The notes under the pieces: generated by a model
What the model was told of the DNA's origin: nothing
Seen by the model: the letters and a program-made list of their open reading frames with translations, nothing else
The model's database searches: none
DNA from: Mycobacterium sp. Z3061
Lineage (GTDB): Bacteria > Actinomycetota > Actinomycetes > Mycobacteriales > Mycobacteriaceae
DNA length: 64,000 nucleotides
NCBI RefSeq assembly: GCF_031583025.1
Contig: NZ_CP134062.1
Location: 930,001-994,000, forward strand
Direction: 5' to 3'
Translations under genes and position numbers: made by a program
In this document: positions 53,532-63,438 of the stretch, one piece after another
Numbering within the stretch: the stretch's first letter is position 1
Layout: each line of letters opens with the position of its first letter

Positions 53532-54970
53532 TGTCCCCGAAAATGAAGGTGGGCGTCATCGGCGCGGGCGCCGGCGGCATCGCCATGGGGATTCAACTCG
53601 CCGCCGGCGGCTATGACTTCACGATCTTCGACCGCGCGGACGGTTTCGGGGGAACCTGGCGGCACAACACCTTCCCCGGCGCGGCCTGCGATGTGCCGTC
53701 GCACCTCTACTCCTACTCGTTCGCACTCAACCCCCGCTGGAGCAAGACGTACGCGAACCAGCCCGAGATCCTGGCCTACCTGGAGAAGGTCGCCGCCGAC
53801 CACGGGCTGGGCGCACACCTGCGGCCGAACACCGCGATCACGACCCTGCGATGGTCGGATCAGTCGAGGCGCTGGACCCTGACGGACGAGGACGGCCGCC
53901 AACACGATTTCGACGCCGTGGTGAGCGCGGTCGGGATGCTCGACGTGCCCAGCGTGCCGGACATCCCCGGTGCGCAGCGATTCCTCGGTAGGCAGTTCCA
54001 CTCGGCCCGCTGGGACCACAGCAGGTCGACTGCCGGGGAACGGGTCGCGTCCATCGGCACTGGCGCCAGCGCCGTTCAGTACGTCCCCGCGATCGCGCGA
54101 GACACCGCGCAGCTCACCGTGTTCCAGCGCACCCCGATCTGGATCGCACCCCGATTCGACTTCCCGTTCACCGCCGAGCAGCACGAGGAGTTCGAACGCC
54201 ATCCGGAGATCGCGCAGAAGCTGCGCGACGAGGCGTTCGCCGCCTACGAGTCAGCCACTTTCGACACCGACGACAGACAGACCCGGGAGGCAACCGAACT
54301 GGCGCGCAGCTATCTGCACCGCAAGGTCGCCGACCCCGAATTGCGGGCCAAGCTGACGCCGGATTACCCGGCCGGCTGCAAGCGGCCGTTGATGTCGCGG
54401 GAGTGGTACCCGACCTTCGCGCTGCCGCATGTCCGACTGGAGACCACCGCCATCGCGGAGCTGACCGAGCGGGGGGTTCGCACCGTCGACGGGGTCGAGC
54501 ACCGCGTCGACACCGTCATCTACGGCACCGGGTTCAAGGCCGCCGACTACCTGGACAGCATCGACGTATACGGGAGCGGCGGCCGGCACCTGCGCGACGA
54601 CTGGCGTGGTGGTGCCGAGGCCTACCTCGGCACCCTGGTCAGCGGCTATCCCAACTTCTTCACTCTCTACGGCCCCAACACCAACGGGGTCAACTCGATC
54701 ATCTACATCCATGAGGTCCAGACCACCTTCGTCCGCCACATCCTCGACGTGATGGGCCGCCAGGGTGCGCGCACGGTCGAGGTGACGATGGACGCACAGC
54801 GCCGCTACAACGACGAGATCCAGGCCGCGATGGTGGGCAAGGTCTGGTTGGCCTGCTCCAACTATTTCCGTCATCCCAGTGGCAAGGTGGTGACCCAGTT
54901 GCCGTTCAGCGGCCGGACGTTCTTCGAACGGACCCGTGCGATGGTCGCCGAGGACTACGCGCTGAGTTGA
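53531..54970 (+). CDS. Flavin monooxygenase, Baeyer-Villiger type
   Basis: A 479-residue FAD/NADPH enzyme. FAD Rossmann motif GVIGAGAGGIAMGIQLAAGG, the GGTWRHNTFPGAACDVPSHL block, the BVMO fingerprint FLGRQFHSARWD (FxGxxxHxxxW), and a second nucleotide motif SIGTGASAVQYVPAIA. TVIYGTGFKAADYL and YGPNTNGVNSIIY are typical near the C-terminus. It probably inserts oxygen into a ketone or hydroxylates a hydrophobic substrate; the substrate is unknown. It is coupled to the upstream VOC gene. Confidence 0.92.
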   Translation: MSPKMKVGVIGAGAGGIAMGIQLAAGGYDFTIFDRADGFGGTWRHNTFPGAACDVPSHLYSYSFALNPRWSKTYANQPEILAYLEKVAADHGLGAHLRPNTAITTLRWSDQSRRWTLTDEDGRQHDFDAVVSAVGMLDVPSVPDIPGAQRFLGRQFHSARWDHSRSTAGERVASIGTGASAVQYVPAIARDTAQLTVFQRTPIWIAPRFDFPFTAEQHEEFERHPEIAQKLRDEAFAAYESATFDTDDRQTREATELARSYLHRKVADPELRAKLTPDYPAGCKRPLMSREWYPTFALPHVRLETTAIAELTERGVRTVDGVEHRVDTVIYGTGFKAADYLDSIDVYGSGGRHLRDDWRGGAEAYLGTLVSGYPNFFTLYGPNTNGVNSIIYIHEVQTTFVRHILDVMGRQGARTVEVTMDAQRRYNDEIQAAMVGKVWLACSNYFRHPSGKVVTQLPFSGRTFFERTRAMVAEDYALS

Positions 54971-54990
54971 CGCTCGCGGAGGTTCGGGGG

Positions 54991-55485
54991 TTACTCCACG
55001 ATGTGGTTGTCGTGCGCCGCGAACCACGCACGGCGCTCATCGTCGGTCATGTCCGCCAGCGCGGTGAAGCCTTCGAAGTAGGCCTCGCGGGGTGCTCCCG
55101 GCGAGAAGAGCATCAGCATCGACGCCGGTTGGTCGACCTCGTTGCGGAAGCCGTGGATGCCGCCCGGCGGCACATAGAGGAAGTCGCCCTGATTCCCGTC
55201 GACCCAGTCCCGGCCGTCGTAGAGCCGCATGGTCCCGGACAGCACGAAGAAGGCCTCGGACATCGAGCGGTGGAAATGCGGACCGGGTCCGCCGCCGGCG
55301 GGCGCGATGTCGACCCGGTACAGCCCGTAGTCGCCGTCGGTGGCTTCCTTGTTGGCCAGGTAGTGGTACTTCACCCCGAAGTTCTCGTAGTCCGGTGGCT
55401 CATCGCCGCGCTTGAGCCACGCGCTGACCTCCGGTTCCGCTCCGGTGTAGCGAGGCTTGGGATACGGCGGCACGAACAGCGACAT
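54991..55485 (-). CDS. Cupin-domain protein
   Basis: A 164-residue single cupin: motif 1 GPGPHFHRSMSEAFFVLSG (metal H-x-H and Glu) and motif 2 GDFLYVPPGGIHGFRN (final His). The N-terminus MSLFVPPYPKPRYTGAEPEV and C-terminus DDERRAWFAAHDNHIVE flank it. The metal site looks complete. Function is unknown; dioxygenase, isomerase or sugar-binding roles are all possible. It converges on the monooxygenase gene with a 20-bp gap. Confidence 0.88.
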   Translation of the reverse strand: MSLFVPPYPKPRYTGAEPEVSAWLKRGDEPPDYENFGVKYHYLANKEATDGDYGLYRVDIAPAGGGPGPHFHRSMSEAFFVLSGTMRLYDGRDWVDGNQGDFLYVPPGGIHGFRNEVDQPASMLMLFSPGAPREAYFEGFTALADMTDDERRAWFAAHDNHIVE

Positions 55486-55617
55486 CTCTTCAGTCTGCCG
55501 CGCACCGGGCCGGCGGGACCCTCCGGCGAGGGTGAATCTCGCGACGCGACATGCGCACGGGACGTCGGGGTGTTCACAGTCGCCGCTTCAGCCCACGGCG
55601 AACGGGACCGGCCGACC

Positions 55618-55643
55618 TTGCACTCGGCATAGGCGAGTGCTAA
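55618..55643. promoter_or_regulatory. CIRCE operator 1 (HrcA site) of groEL2
   Basis: TTGCACTC-N9-GAGTGCTAA, an 8/9-bp match to the CIRCE consensus TTAGCACTC-N9-GAGTGCTAA. It lies about 170 bp before the groEL2 ATG in a 327-bp gap without a gene, with TAATAAT just downstream as a probable -10 element. Confidence 0.93.
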
Positions 55644-55651
55644 TAATGACG

Positions 55652-55677
55652 TTGGCACTCGGCATAGGCGAGTGCCA
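55652..55677. promoter_or_regulatory. CIRCE operator 2 (HrcA site) of groEL2
   Basis: TTGGCACTC-N9-GAGTGCC. The 21-bp core GCACTCGGCATAGGCGAGTGC, including the spacer, is identical to operator 1 (one base beyond the limit is omitted on neither side of comparison), so the pair is a direct repeat 35 bp apart. Two HrcA dimers could bind on one helix face region and repress groEL2 in the absence of heat stress. Confidence 0.9.
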
Positions 55678-55749
55678 GGTCGGGACGGTGAGGTCCAGCA
55701 ACCAACCGCTGTGATCGTCCGTCGCGGGCACTGCGCCCGGCCAGCGTAA

Positions 55750-57438
<1,689 letters not shown>

Positions 57439-57456
57439 CTCTTTGAGAAGTCAACG

Positions 57457-57493
57457 AAAAAGCCCGGTTCCCTACTAGGGGGCCGGGCTTTTT
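57457..57493. terminator. Rho-independent terminator after groEL2
   Basis: AAAAAGCCCGG (57457-57467) and CCGGGCTTTTT (57483-57493) are perfect arms with a 15-nt loop and a T-run, 18 nt after the groEL2 stop. The A-run on the left makes it functional on both strands. It separates groEL2 from the TerC gene starting 25 nt later. Confidence 0.95.
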
Positions 57494-57518
57494 CATGTGA
57501 TTGGGGTATCGATAGCTG

Positions 57519-58748
57519 ATGGACGTTCCCGACTGGGTGTGGGCCCTGACGATCGTCGGCATCGTGGGCCTGCTGGCCTTCGACTTCGTGTTCCACGTCC
57601 GCAAGGCGCATGTTCCGACGCTGCGGGAGGCCGCGGTGTGGTCGGCCGGCTACGTCGGCATCGCCCTGCTGTTCGGCGTCGGCCTGCTGCTGTTCGGCAG
57701 CGGGGAGGCGGGTCCGGAGTACTTCGCCGGCTACGTCACCGAGAAAGCGCTGTCGGTCGACAACCTGTTCGTCTTCCTGGTGATCATCGCCAGCTTCCGG
57801 GTCCCACGCGAGGACCAGCAGAAGGTGCTGCTGTTCGGGATCGCCTTCGCGCTGATCGCCCGTACCGGATTCATCTTTCTGGGTGCCGCGCTGATCAATG
57901 CGTTTGCATGGGTTTTCTACCTGTTCGGCCTGATCCTGCTGCTCACCGCGGGCAGTGTGCTGAAGAACGACCACGACGACGACGATCGCAAAGCCGACAA
58001 CTTCGTCATCCGGCTGGCCAAGAAGGTCATCCGCACCAGCGAGCATTACGACGGCGACAAGCTGTTCACCACGATCGACGGCAAGCGGGCGATGACGCCG
58101 ATGCTGCTGGTCATGGTGGCTATCGGGGGCACGGACATTTTGTTCGCGCTGGACTCGATCCCGGCCATCTTCGGCCTCACCCAGCACGTCTACATCGTGT
58201 TCACCGCGACGGCGTTCTCGCTGCTCGGTCTGCGGCAGCTGTATTTCCTCGTCGACGGCCTGCTGGACCGGCTCATCTACCTGTCCTACGGACTGGCGGG
58301 AATCCTTGGACTCATCGGTGTGAAGCTGATCCTGCACGCCCTGCACGAGAACAACGTCCCGTTCATCAACGGGGGTGAGCCGGTGAAGGTCGTCGAGATC
58401 AGCACATCGCTGTCGCTGTCGGTGATCGTCGGCGTTCTGGTCGTCACCGTGGTGGCCTCGTTGCTCAGCCGGAAGGGCAAGGCGATGACGGCGATCGCCA
58501 ACGCCCGCCGGCACGCGACGGCCTATCTGGATTCTGAATACACCCACGACCCCGAGGAACGAGAACGTATCTTCAATAGTCTGCTCGACGAGCGCGATCA
58601 GATCATGGATATGAAGCCGAAATACCGCCAGCTGGTGCGCGACGAGCCGGCACTACGGAAACTGCTCGACGATGCGGCCGCCAAGCACGACGAGGCCGTG
58701 GATCGTGGAGAAGCCGAGCCGTTCGTCAGGAAGGGTTTGACGGGCTAG
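57519..58748 (+). CDS. TerC-family membrane protein (Alx-like)
   Basis: A 409-residue integral membrane protein. The TerC signature [20 protein letters not shown] is intact, and a second acidic repeat [20 protein letters not shown] holds the paired metal-ligand region. About nine helices, with a His/Asp-rich loop ([12 protein letters not shown]) and a long cytoplasmic C-terminus ([20 protein letters not shown]). Relatives handle manganese export or tellurite resistance. No yybP-type manganese riboswitch is seen in the short upstream region. Its end overlaps the convergent gene by 23 nt. Confidence 0.93.
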   Translation: MDVPDWVWALTIVGIVGLLAFDFVFHVRKAHVPTLREAAVWSAGYVGIALLFGVGLLLFGSGEAGPEYFAGYVTEKALSVDNLFVFLVIIASFRVPREDQQKVLLFGIAFALIARTGFIFLGAALINAFAWVFYLFGLILLLTAGSVLKNDHDDDDRKADNFVIRLAKKVIRTSEHYDGDKLFTTIDGKRAMTPMLLVMVAIGGTDILFALDSIPAIFGLTQHVYIVFTATAFSLLGLRQLYFLVDGLLDRLIYLSYGLAGILGLIGVKLILHALHENNVPFINGGEPVKVVEISTSLSLSVIVGVLVVTVVASLLSRKGKAMTAIANARRHATAYLDSEYTHDPEERERIFNSLLDERDQIMDMKPKYRQLVRDEPALRKLLDDAAAKHDEAVDRGEAEPFVRKGLTG

Positions 58749-59145
58749 GCAGGGAGAACACCACGCAGTCGTGCAGGCAGCCGTTGGCCGCCGAGGGGGA
58801 GTCGGCGTTGCGGTGCAGCAGCGCGCGCGTGGGGACGACTGCGCAGCGCACCGCCTCTGCTCCCGCGTCGGAAACCTCGGCGCGCCCGTCGACGATCAGC
58901 GAATAGCCGCCCGGTGCCGGTGGCGGCCACACCAGGGTGACGTTGCTGCGGTGGGTGAGGTTGGTGCGGGTGCCGCCACCGATCAGCCCGACGTCGAGCA
59001 CCGCGAGGTCGCGCAGCACCGGCTCGACGGTCACCGTGTGCGCGCGGTAGTCCTCGTCGACGGTGATCAGGTAGGCGAAGGGATAACTCGGCAAGGTGTC
59101 GGCCAACCGCTGGAAATCGACCGGTTTGCTGGTCTTTGCAGCCAT
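58726..59145 (-). CDS. Pyridoxamine 5'-phosphate oxidase-like protein (Rv0441c-like)
   Basis: A 139-residue FMN-binding split-barrel protein: [55 protein letters not shown] and [15 protein letters not shown]. It matches Rv0441c in position and length. The enzymatic reaction is unknown; small FMN split-barrel proteins bind FMN, F420 or haem. It follows the PPE gene on the same strand after 21 nt. Confidence 0.78.
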   Translation of the reverse strand: MAAKTSKPVDFQRLADTLPSYPFAYLITVDEDYRAHTVTVEPVLRDLAVLDVGLIGGGTRTNLTHRSNVTLVWPPPAPGGYSLIVDGRAEVSDAGAEAVRCAVVPTRALLHRNADSPSAANGCLHDCVVFSLPSPSNPS

Positions 59146-59166
59146 GGGTCGAGAATAGGCGCGCGG

Positions 59167-60663
59167 CTACTCGGTGCGGATCGGGAACTGGATGACACGG
59201 CTCTGATCGCCGGTGTCACGCTCGGCCGGCGGGTAGAAACCCGACTTCGGGATGCCTGAGTTCGGCAGACTCGGGGCGCCGATGCCGGACTCGCGACCCA
59301 GCGTCGTCCGCACTCCCGGGTCGCTGGCGCCGGGGTTGACGAAGCCGGTGACCGGGGTGCCGGCGGACGTCCGCAGGCCGGCATTGGCCGCCGGGCTGCT
59401 GGTCGGGTTCGCCGAGACGGATCCCTGGCCGCCGGTGTCCACGGCCGCGGCCGGCGCGGATGCCGGGGCAACCACAGGTGTGCTGCTCAGGCCCGAGTTC
59501 AGCGCCCCCGCCAGGCCGGAGTGCAGGCCACCGGTATTGGCCAGGGCCGAGCTGAGTAGCCCGGAACTGAGCGCTGCCGTTCCCAGGCCGCCGGTGGCGT
59601 AGTGCGCGGAGTTGGCCAGTCCCGCCTCCAGGCCGGTGCCGCCCACACCTGCGTTCTGCAGTCCCGAACCCAGGTAGCCCATCGATCCGCTGAAGCCGGT
59701 GTTGACGCTGCCGGAGTTGCCCAGGCCCGTGTTCAGAGAGCCCGAGTTGCCCAGGCCCAGGTTCCCGTTGCCCGAGTTGAACAAGCCGGTGTTGCCGCTG
59801 CCGGAGTTACCGAACCCGGTGTTGCCGGTGCCCGAGTTGAACCCGCCGAATCCGAACTGCTTGTCGCCGGTGAGGCCCATACCGAGGACGTCGCTGCCGG
59901 TGTTGCCGATGCCCAGGTTGTTGCTGCCGAAGTTACCCAGACCCAGGTTGCTGTTACCGGTGTTGCCGATGCCCAGGTTGCCGCTGCCGCTGTTGCCGGC
60001 GCCGACGTTGCCACTGCCGCTGTTGCCGATACCGAAGTTGTAGTTGCCGGCGTTGTTGTTGCCGATGTTGCCGCTGCCGGTGTTGCCGAAGCCGAAGTTG
60101 ATCGTGCCGTTCTTGCCGATGTCGATGCCGAGATTGCGCAGTACCTGCTGCCAGGGCGCCAGCTGAGCGGCGGCCGCCGACGCGTCGAAGTGGTAGTTCG
60201 CCATGGCTGCCACGTCGATCGCCCACATTTGCTCGTAGGCGGACTCGGTGTCCATGATGGCCGGCCAGTTCATACCGAAGAAGTTCGTCGAGGCCAGCAT
60301 CTGCACCAGGCCGCGGTTGGCTGCCACGACCGCGGGCTGCACGGTGGCTGCCACTGCCGTCTCGAACGCGGCCGCCGTGGCGGTGGCCTGAGCCGCCGCC
60401 ATGTCCGCCTGGACCGCCGCCGCACTGAGCCAGCTCATGTACTGGGTGGCGACGACCATCATGGCGGCAGCCGACGCCCCCTGCCAGGAGCCGCTGGTGA
60501 GTTCCTGAGTAACGGAACCGAAAGATGACACCGCTGACGCGAGATCTTCTGCCAGACTTCCCCATGCGGAGGCAGCAGAAAGTAGCGGTCCCGCACCGGG
60601 ACCGGCAAGCATTAATGCCGAGTTGATCTCTGGCGGCAACCACGCGAAATGCGGGCTTGTCAC
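59167..60663 (-). CDS. PPE-MPTR family protein (PPE10-like)
   Basis: A 498-residue PPE protein: domain start TSPHFAWLPPEINSALMLAG, WxG in SGSWQGASAAAMMVV, then an MPTR region (about 195-360) of NxGxGNxG repeats such as FGFGNTGSGNIGNNNAGNYN, and a unique C-terminus ending IPKSGFYPPAERDTGDQSRV. It resembles PPE10 (Rv0442c), exported by ESX-5 and reported to affect capsule integrity in M. marinum. GTG at 60663 or 60666 starts it. It shares a short divergent-strand region with nothing to its right but the convergent amidohydrolase. Confidence 0.93.
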   Translation of the reverse strand: MTSPHFAWLPPEINSALMLAGPGAGPLLSAASAWGSLAEDLASAVSSFGSVTQELTSGSWQGASAAAMMVVATQYMSWLSAAAVQADMAAAQATATAAAFETAVAATVQPAVVAANRGLVQMLASTNFFGMNWPAIMDTESAYEQMWAIDVAAMANYHFDASAAAAQLAPWQQVLRNLGIDIGKNGTINFGFGNTGSGNIGNNNAGNYNFGIGNSGSGNVGAGNSGSGNLGIGNTGNSNLGLGNFGSNNLGIGNTGSDVLGMGLTGDKQFGFGGFNSGTGNTGFGNSGSGNTGLFNSGNGNLGLGNSGSLNTGLGNSGSVNTGFSGSMGYLGSGLQNAGVGGTGLEAGLANSAHYATGGLGTAALSSGLLSSALANTGGLHSGLAGALNSGLSSTPVVAPASAPAAAVDTGGQGSVSANPTSSPAANAGLRTSAGTPVTGFVNPGASDPGVRTTLGRESGIGAPSLPNSGIPKSGFYPPAERDTGDQSRVIQFPIRTE

Positions 60664-60739
60664 CACCCAAACTTACCCGGCACAGCCCGTTACCGTGGGC
60701 GTATCGGGTAACCCGCTACCGTTAATTCGCAGCAGGCCG

Positions 60740-62479
60740 TCAGGCGGGAGCGGGCGCCGGCTGTCGGCCGCGGACCAGCTTCCCCGGGCGGGCGGAGGTG
60801 GGCACACCGTTCTCGGCGATCACCTCACCGGATACGACGGTGGCGACGTAGCCCTGCGCGGTCTGATCCAGCCGGCGACCGCCGGCGGGCAGGTCGTGGG
60901 TGATGACCGGCTTGTGCAGTCGCAGGGCGGCGTGGTCGATCACATTGAGATCGGCCTTGAAGCCGGCGGCGATGCGGCCGCGGTCGGCCAGACCGGCGAT
61001 GCGGGCGGGCACGGATGTCAGTTCCCGGACCGCTTCGGCGACGCTGAATCGGCCCGACTTGCGATCGCGGGCCCAGTGGGTGAGGAAGTACGTGGAGTAG
61101 CTGGCGTCGCAGATCATCCCGTAGTGAGCGCCGCCATCGCCCAGTCCGAGCACCACGTCGTCCCGGTGCAGAAGTTTGCCGACGGTGTCCAGTGAGTTGC
61201 ATTCCAGGTTGCTGGTGGCGACCAGCAGCATGGCCCGCCCGTCGTCGTCGAGGAGCCGGTCGTAGGCCTCCTCCATCGGGTCGACGCCGCGCGCCCGCGC
61301 TCGCGCGCCGATGCTGTCGGCCGGGTTCGGCTCGTAGTTCGGGTTGTCGTCCAGCGGGAAGATCCAGTCCCACATCTGGGCCACGTACAGGATCGGATGG
61401 CCCTGGCCCGGCTTGTCGGCCAGGATGCGGGCGCGCACCTCGGGCTTGCGCATCTCGGCGACCCGCTCGGCCAGCGGCAGGTGCGCGATCTCGCGGTAGC
61501 TCGGGTACAGCACGAACGGGTTGGCCGTCAGCTGCAGCCCGATGATCAGCCCGATCGGGCGCGGCAGCAGTTGCGCGGTGACCTGAGGGTCGCCGGCCCC
61601 CGCCCGTGCATTGGCCTTCTCCACCATCGTGATGGCGTCCGGCCAGGTCGGGTCGCCCGCGTTGCCGACGACCAGGGTGAAGGTGACCGGCAACCCGACG
61701 TCTTCGGCCACGTCGAACACCGTCTGCAGCACGGGCTGGTAGCCCCCGGCCGGGATGTCGGGCACGAACTGCAGCAGTCCGCCGCCGCCGTCGACGACGC
61801 CCCGGGCGATCTCCTCGATCTCCTCGCGGGCCGCGTCATAGCTGGGGATGGGTGCACCGCTCTCGGTCTTGTGGATGGTGAGCCGGGAGGAGGCAAAACC
61901 GAGCGCCCCCACCTCGATTGCTTCGGTGGCCAGCGCGCGCATCTTGGCCAGGTCTTCGGGGGTCGCGGGCTCGCGGTCGGCACCGCGCCGGCCCATCACA
62001 TAGACCCGCAGCGGGGAATGCGGCAGGTAGGCCGCAACGTCGATGTCGCGTTTCCCCGACTCCAGCGCGTCGAGGTATTCCGGGAAGGTTTCCCAGGTCC
62101 ACGGCAGGCCGTCGGTCATCACGACGCCGGGGATGTCCTCGACGCCGGCCATGACGTCGACGAGCACGTCGTGGTCCTCCTGGCGGCACGGGGCGAAGCC
62201 GACGCCGCAGTTGCCCATCACCACCGTGGTCACCCCGTGCGCCGAGGACGGCGTCAACCGGTCCGACCAGATCGCCTGGCCGTCGTAGTGAGTGTGCAGG
62301 TCGACGAAGCCGGGAGTGACCAGCAGCCCGCTCGCGTCGATCTCCCTCGTCGCGCTCGCGCCGTTGACGGCGCCGACCGCCGCGATCAGCCCGTCTTTTA
62401 CCGCGACGTCGCCGACGTAGGGTTCACCTCCCAATCCGTCCACGATGGTGCCGTTGCGGATCAGAAGGTCGTAGGTCAT
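60740..62479 (-). CDS. Amidohydrolase, N-acyl-D-amino-acid deacylase family
   Basis: A 579-residue TIM-barrel metal-dependent amidohydrolase: GFVDLHTHYDGQAIWSDRLT (metal HxH), GVTTVVMGNCGVGFAPC, GALGFASSRLTIHKT, LGLGDGGAHYGMICDASYST (Asp and His ligands) and the C-terminal beta-sandwich GRIAAGFKADLNVIDHA, VVSGEVIAENGV. The D-aminoacylase group removes acyl groups from D-amino acids, but mycobacterial members are untested. TAGATT lies 6 nt before its ATG on the minus strand, sharing sequence with the divergent VOC promoter. Confidence 0.9.
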   Translation of the reverse strand: MTYDLLIRNGTIVDGLGGEPYVGDVAVKDGLIAAVGAVNGASATREIDASGLLVTPGFVDLHTHYDGQAIWSDRLTPSSAHGVTTVVMGNCGVGFAPCRQEDHDVLVDVMAGVEDIPGVVMTDGLPWTWETFPEYLDALESGKRDIDVAAYLPHSPLRVYVMGRRGADREPATPEDLAKMRALATEAIEVGALGFASSRLTIHKTESGAPIPSYDAAREEIEEIARGVVDGGGGLLQFVPDIPAGGYQPVLQTVFDVAEDVGLPVTFTLVVGNAGDPTWPDAITMVEKANARAGAGDPQVTAQLLPRPIGLIIGLQLTANPFVLYPSYREIAHLPLAERVAEMRKPEVRARILADKPGQGHPILYVAQMWDWIFPLDDNPNYEPNPADSIGARARARGVDPMEEAYDRLLDDDGRAMLLVATSNLECNSLDTVGKLLHRDDVVLGLGDGGAHYGMICDASYSTYFLTHWARDRKSGRFSVAEAVRELTSVPARIAGLADRGRIAAGFKADLNVIDHAALRLHKPVITHDLPAGGRRLDQTAQGYVATVVSGEVIAENGVPTSARPGKLVRGRQPAPAPA

Positions 62480-62496
62480 CTAAATAATCTACGACC
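62480..62496. promoter_or_regulatory. Divergent promoter with shared -10 element
   Basis: TAATCTA at 62485-62491 reads TAATCT on the plus strand, 6 nt before the VOC GTG, and TAGATT on the minus strand, 6 nt before the amidohydrolase ATG. The 17-bp gap has no room for leaders or a Shine-Dalgarno. Confidence 0.55.
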
Positions 62497-62898
62497 GTGT
62501 CGGTGGCTCGTGCCAGGATCGGAGCCGTGATCGATCACTTCGGCATCAATTGCAGCGACTATGCGAGATCGTGGCAGTTCTACGACACGGTGCTCGGTGT
62601 CCTGGGTTACTCGCGGCAGATGGACTTCGGCGAGGCCATCGGCTACGGCCGCGAAGGGCATCCGGCGTTCTGGATCGCCGACGGGAAGGGGATGGGGCCG
62701 AACCGCGAGGTCCACGTCGCGTTCCAGGCCGCGGGCGAGGACGCGGTGCGCGCCTTCCACGACGCGGCCGTAGGCCTGGGGGCCGAGTCCCTGCATGCGC
62801 CTCGGCTGTGGCCCGAATACCACCCGGGCTACTTCGGCGCCTTCGTCCGCGACCCGGACGGCAACAACGTCGAAGCGGTGTTTCACGGCGGCCCGTAG
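62497..62898 (+). CDS. Glyoxalase/VOC-family protein
   Basis: A 133-residue VOC protein: IDHFGINCSDYARSWQFYDT (His ligand), HPAFWIADGKGMGPNREVHV, RAFHDAAVGLGAESL and GAFVRDPDGNNVEAVF (Glu ligand). Small single-domain members usually lack a known substrate. The GTG at 62497 has TAATCT 6 nt before it (leaderless pattern), while GTG 62527 would give the more common MIDHFG start; the first is used here. DinB-like gene follows after 10 nt. Confidence 0.82.
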   Translation: MSVARARIGAVIDHFGINCSDYARSWQFYDTVLGVLGYSRQMDFGEAIGYGREGHPAFWIADGKGMGPNREVHVAFQAAGEDAVRAFHDAAVGLGAESLHAPRLWPEYHPGYFGAFVRDPDGNNVEAVFHGGP

Positions 62899-62908
62899 GG
62901 TCGAAACC

Positions 62909-63427
62909 ATGGCGACTTCCGAAACCGCTGCCGTTCAAGAACTCCTGCGCGACGCGTTCACCCGCTTGATCGAACACGCCGGCGATGTGTGCGCCGGGTT
63001 GACCGACGAGATCGCCGACTACCGGCCGACCCCGAACGCCAACAGCATCGCGTGGCTGCTCTGGCACAGCGCGCGGGTTCAAGATCTCCAGCTCGCCGAC
63101 GTTGCCGGTGTGGAACAGGTCTGGACCAGCGACGGCTGGGTGGACCGCTTCAACCTGGACCTGCCGCGCAACGACACCGGCTACGGGCACGGCGCCGAGG
63201 AGGTGTCCAAGGTCCGCGCGCCCGTCGACCTGTTGCTGGGCTATTACCACGCGGTGCACCTGCTGACTGTGGAGTACGTCGAAACCGTCACGCCCGACGA
63301 ACTCGCCCGCGTCGTGGACACTCATTGGGATCCGCCGGTAACCGCGAGCGCGCGATTGGTCAGCATCATCGACGACTGTGCCCAACACCTGGGGCAGGCA
63401 GCCTACCTGCGGGGGATCGCGCAGTAG
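62909..63427 (+). CDS. DinB/YfiT-like putative metalloenzyme (Rv0443-like)
   Basis: A 172-residue four-helix DinB_2-type protein. Metal-ligand histidines are spaced as in DinB folds: WLLWHSARVQDLQLADVAG, LLGYYHAVHLLTVEYV and DDCAQHLGQAAYLRG. Related enzymes include mycothiol-dependent transferases, so a thiol-conjugation role is possible but not shown. Position and size match Rv0443. TAGGGT lies 7 nt before the ATG. Confidence 0.83.
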   Translation: MATSETAAVQELLRDAFTRLIEHAGDVCAGLTDEIADYRPTPNANSIAWLLWHSARVQDLQLADVAGVEQVWTSDGWVDRFNLDLPRNDTGYGHGAEEVSKVRAPVDLLLGYYHAVHLLTVEYVETVTPDELARVVDTHWDPPVTASARLVSIIDDCAQHLGQAAYLRGIAQ

Positions 63428-63438
63428 GGTTCCAACCC

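Noticed and set aside
59700..60120. Regular tandem repeats that look CRISPR-like
   Set aside because: They are codon-level repeats of the PPE MPTR NxGxGNxG motif inside an open frame; repeat and spacer lengths are not those of a CRISPR array.
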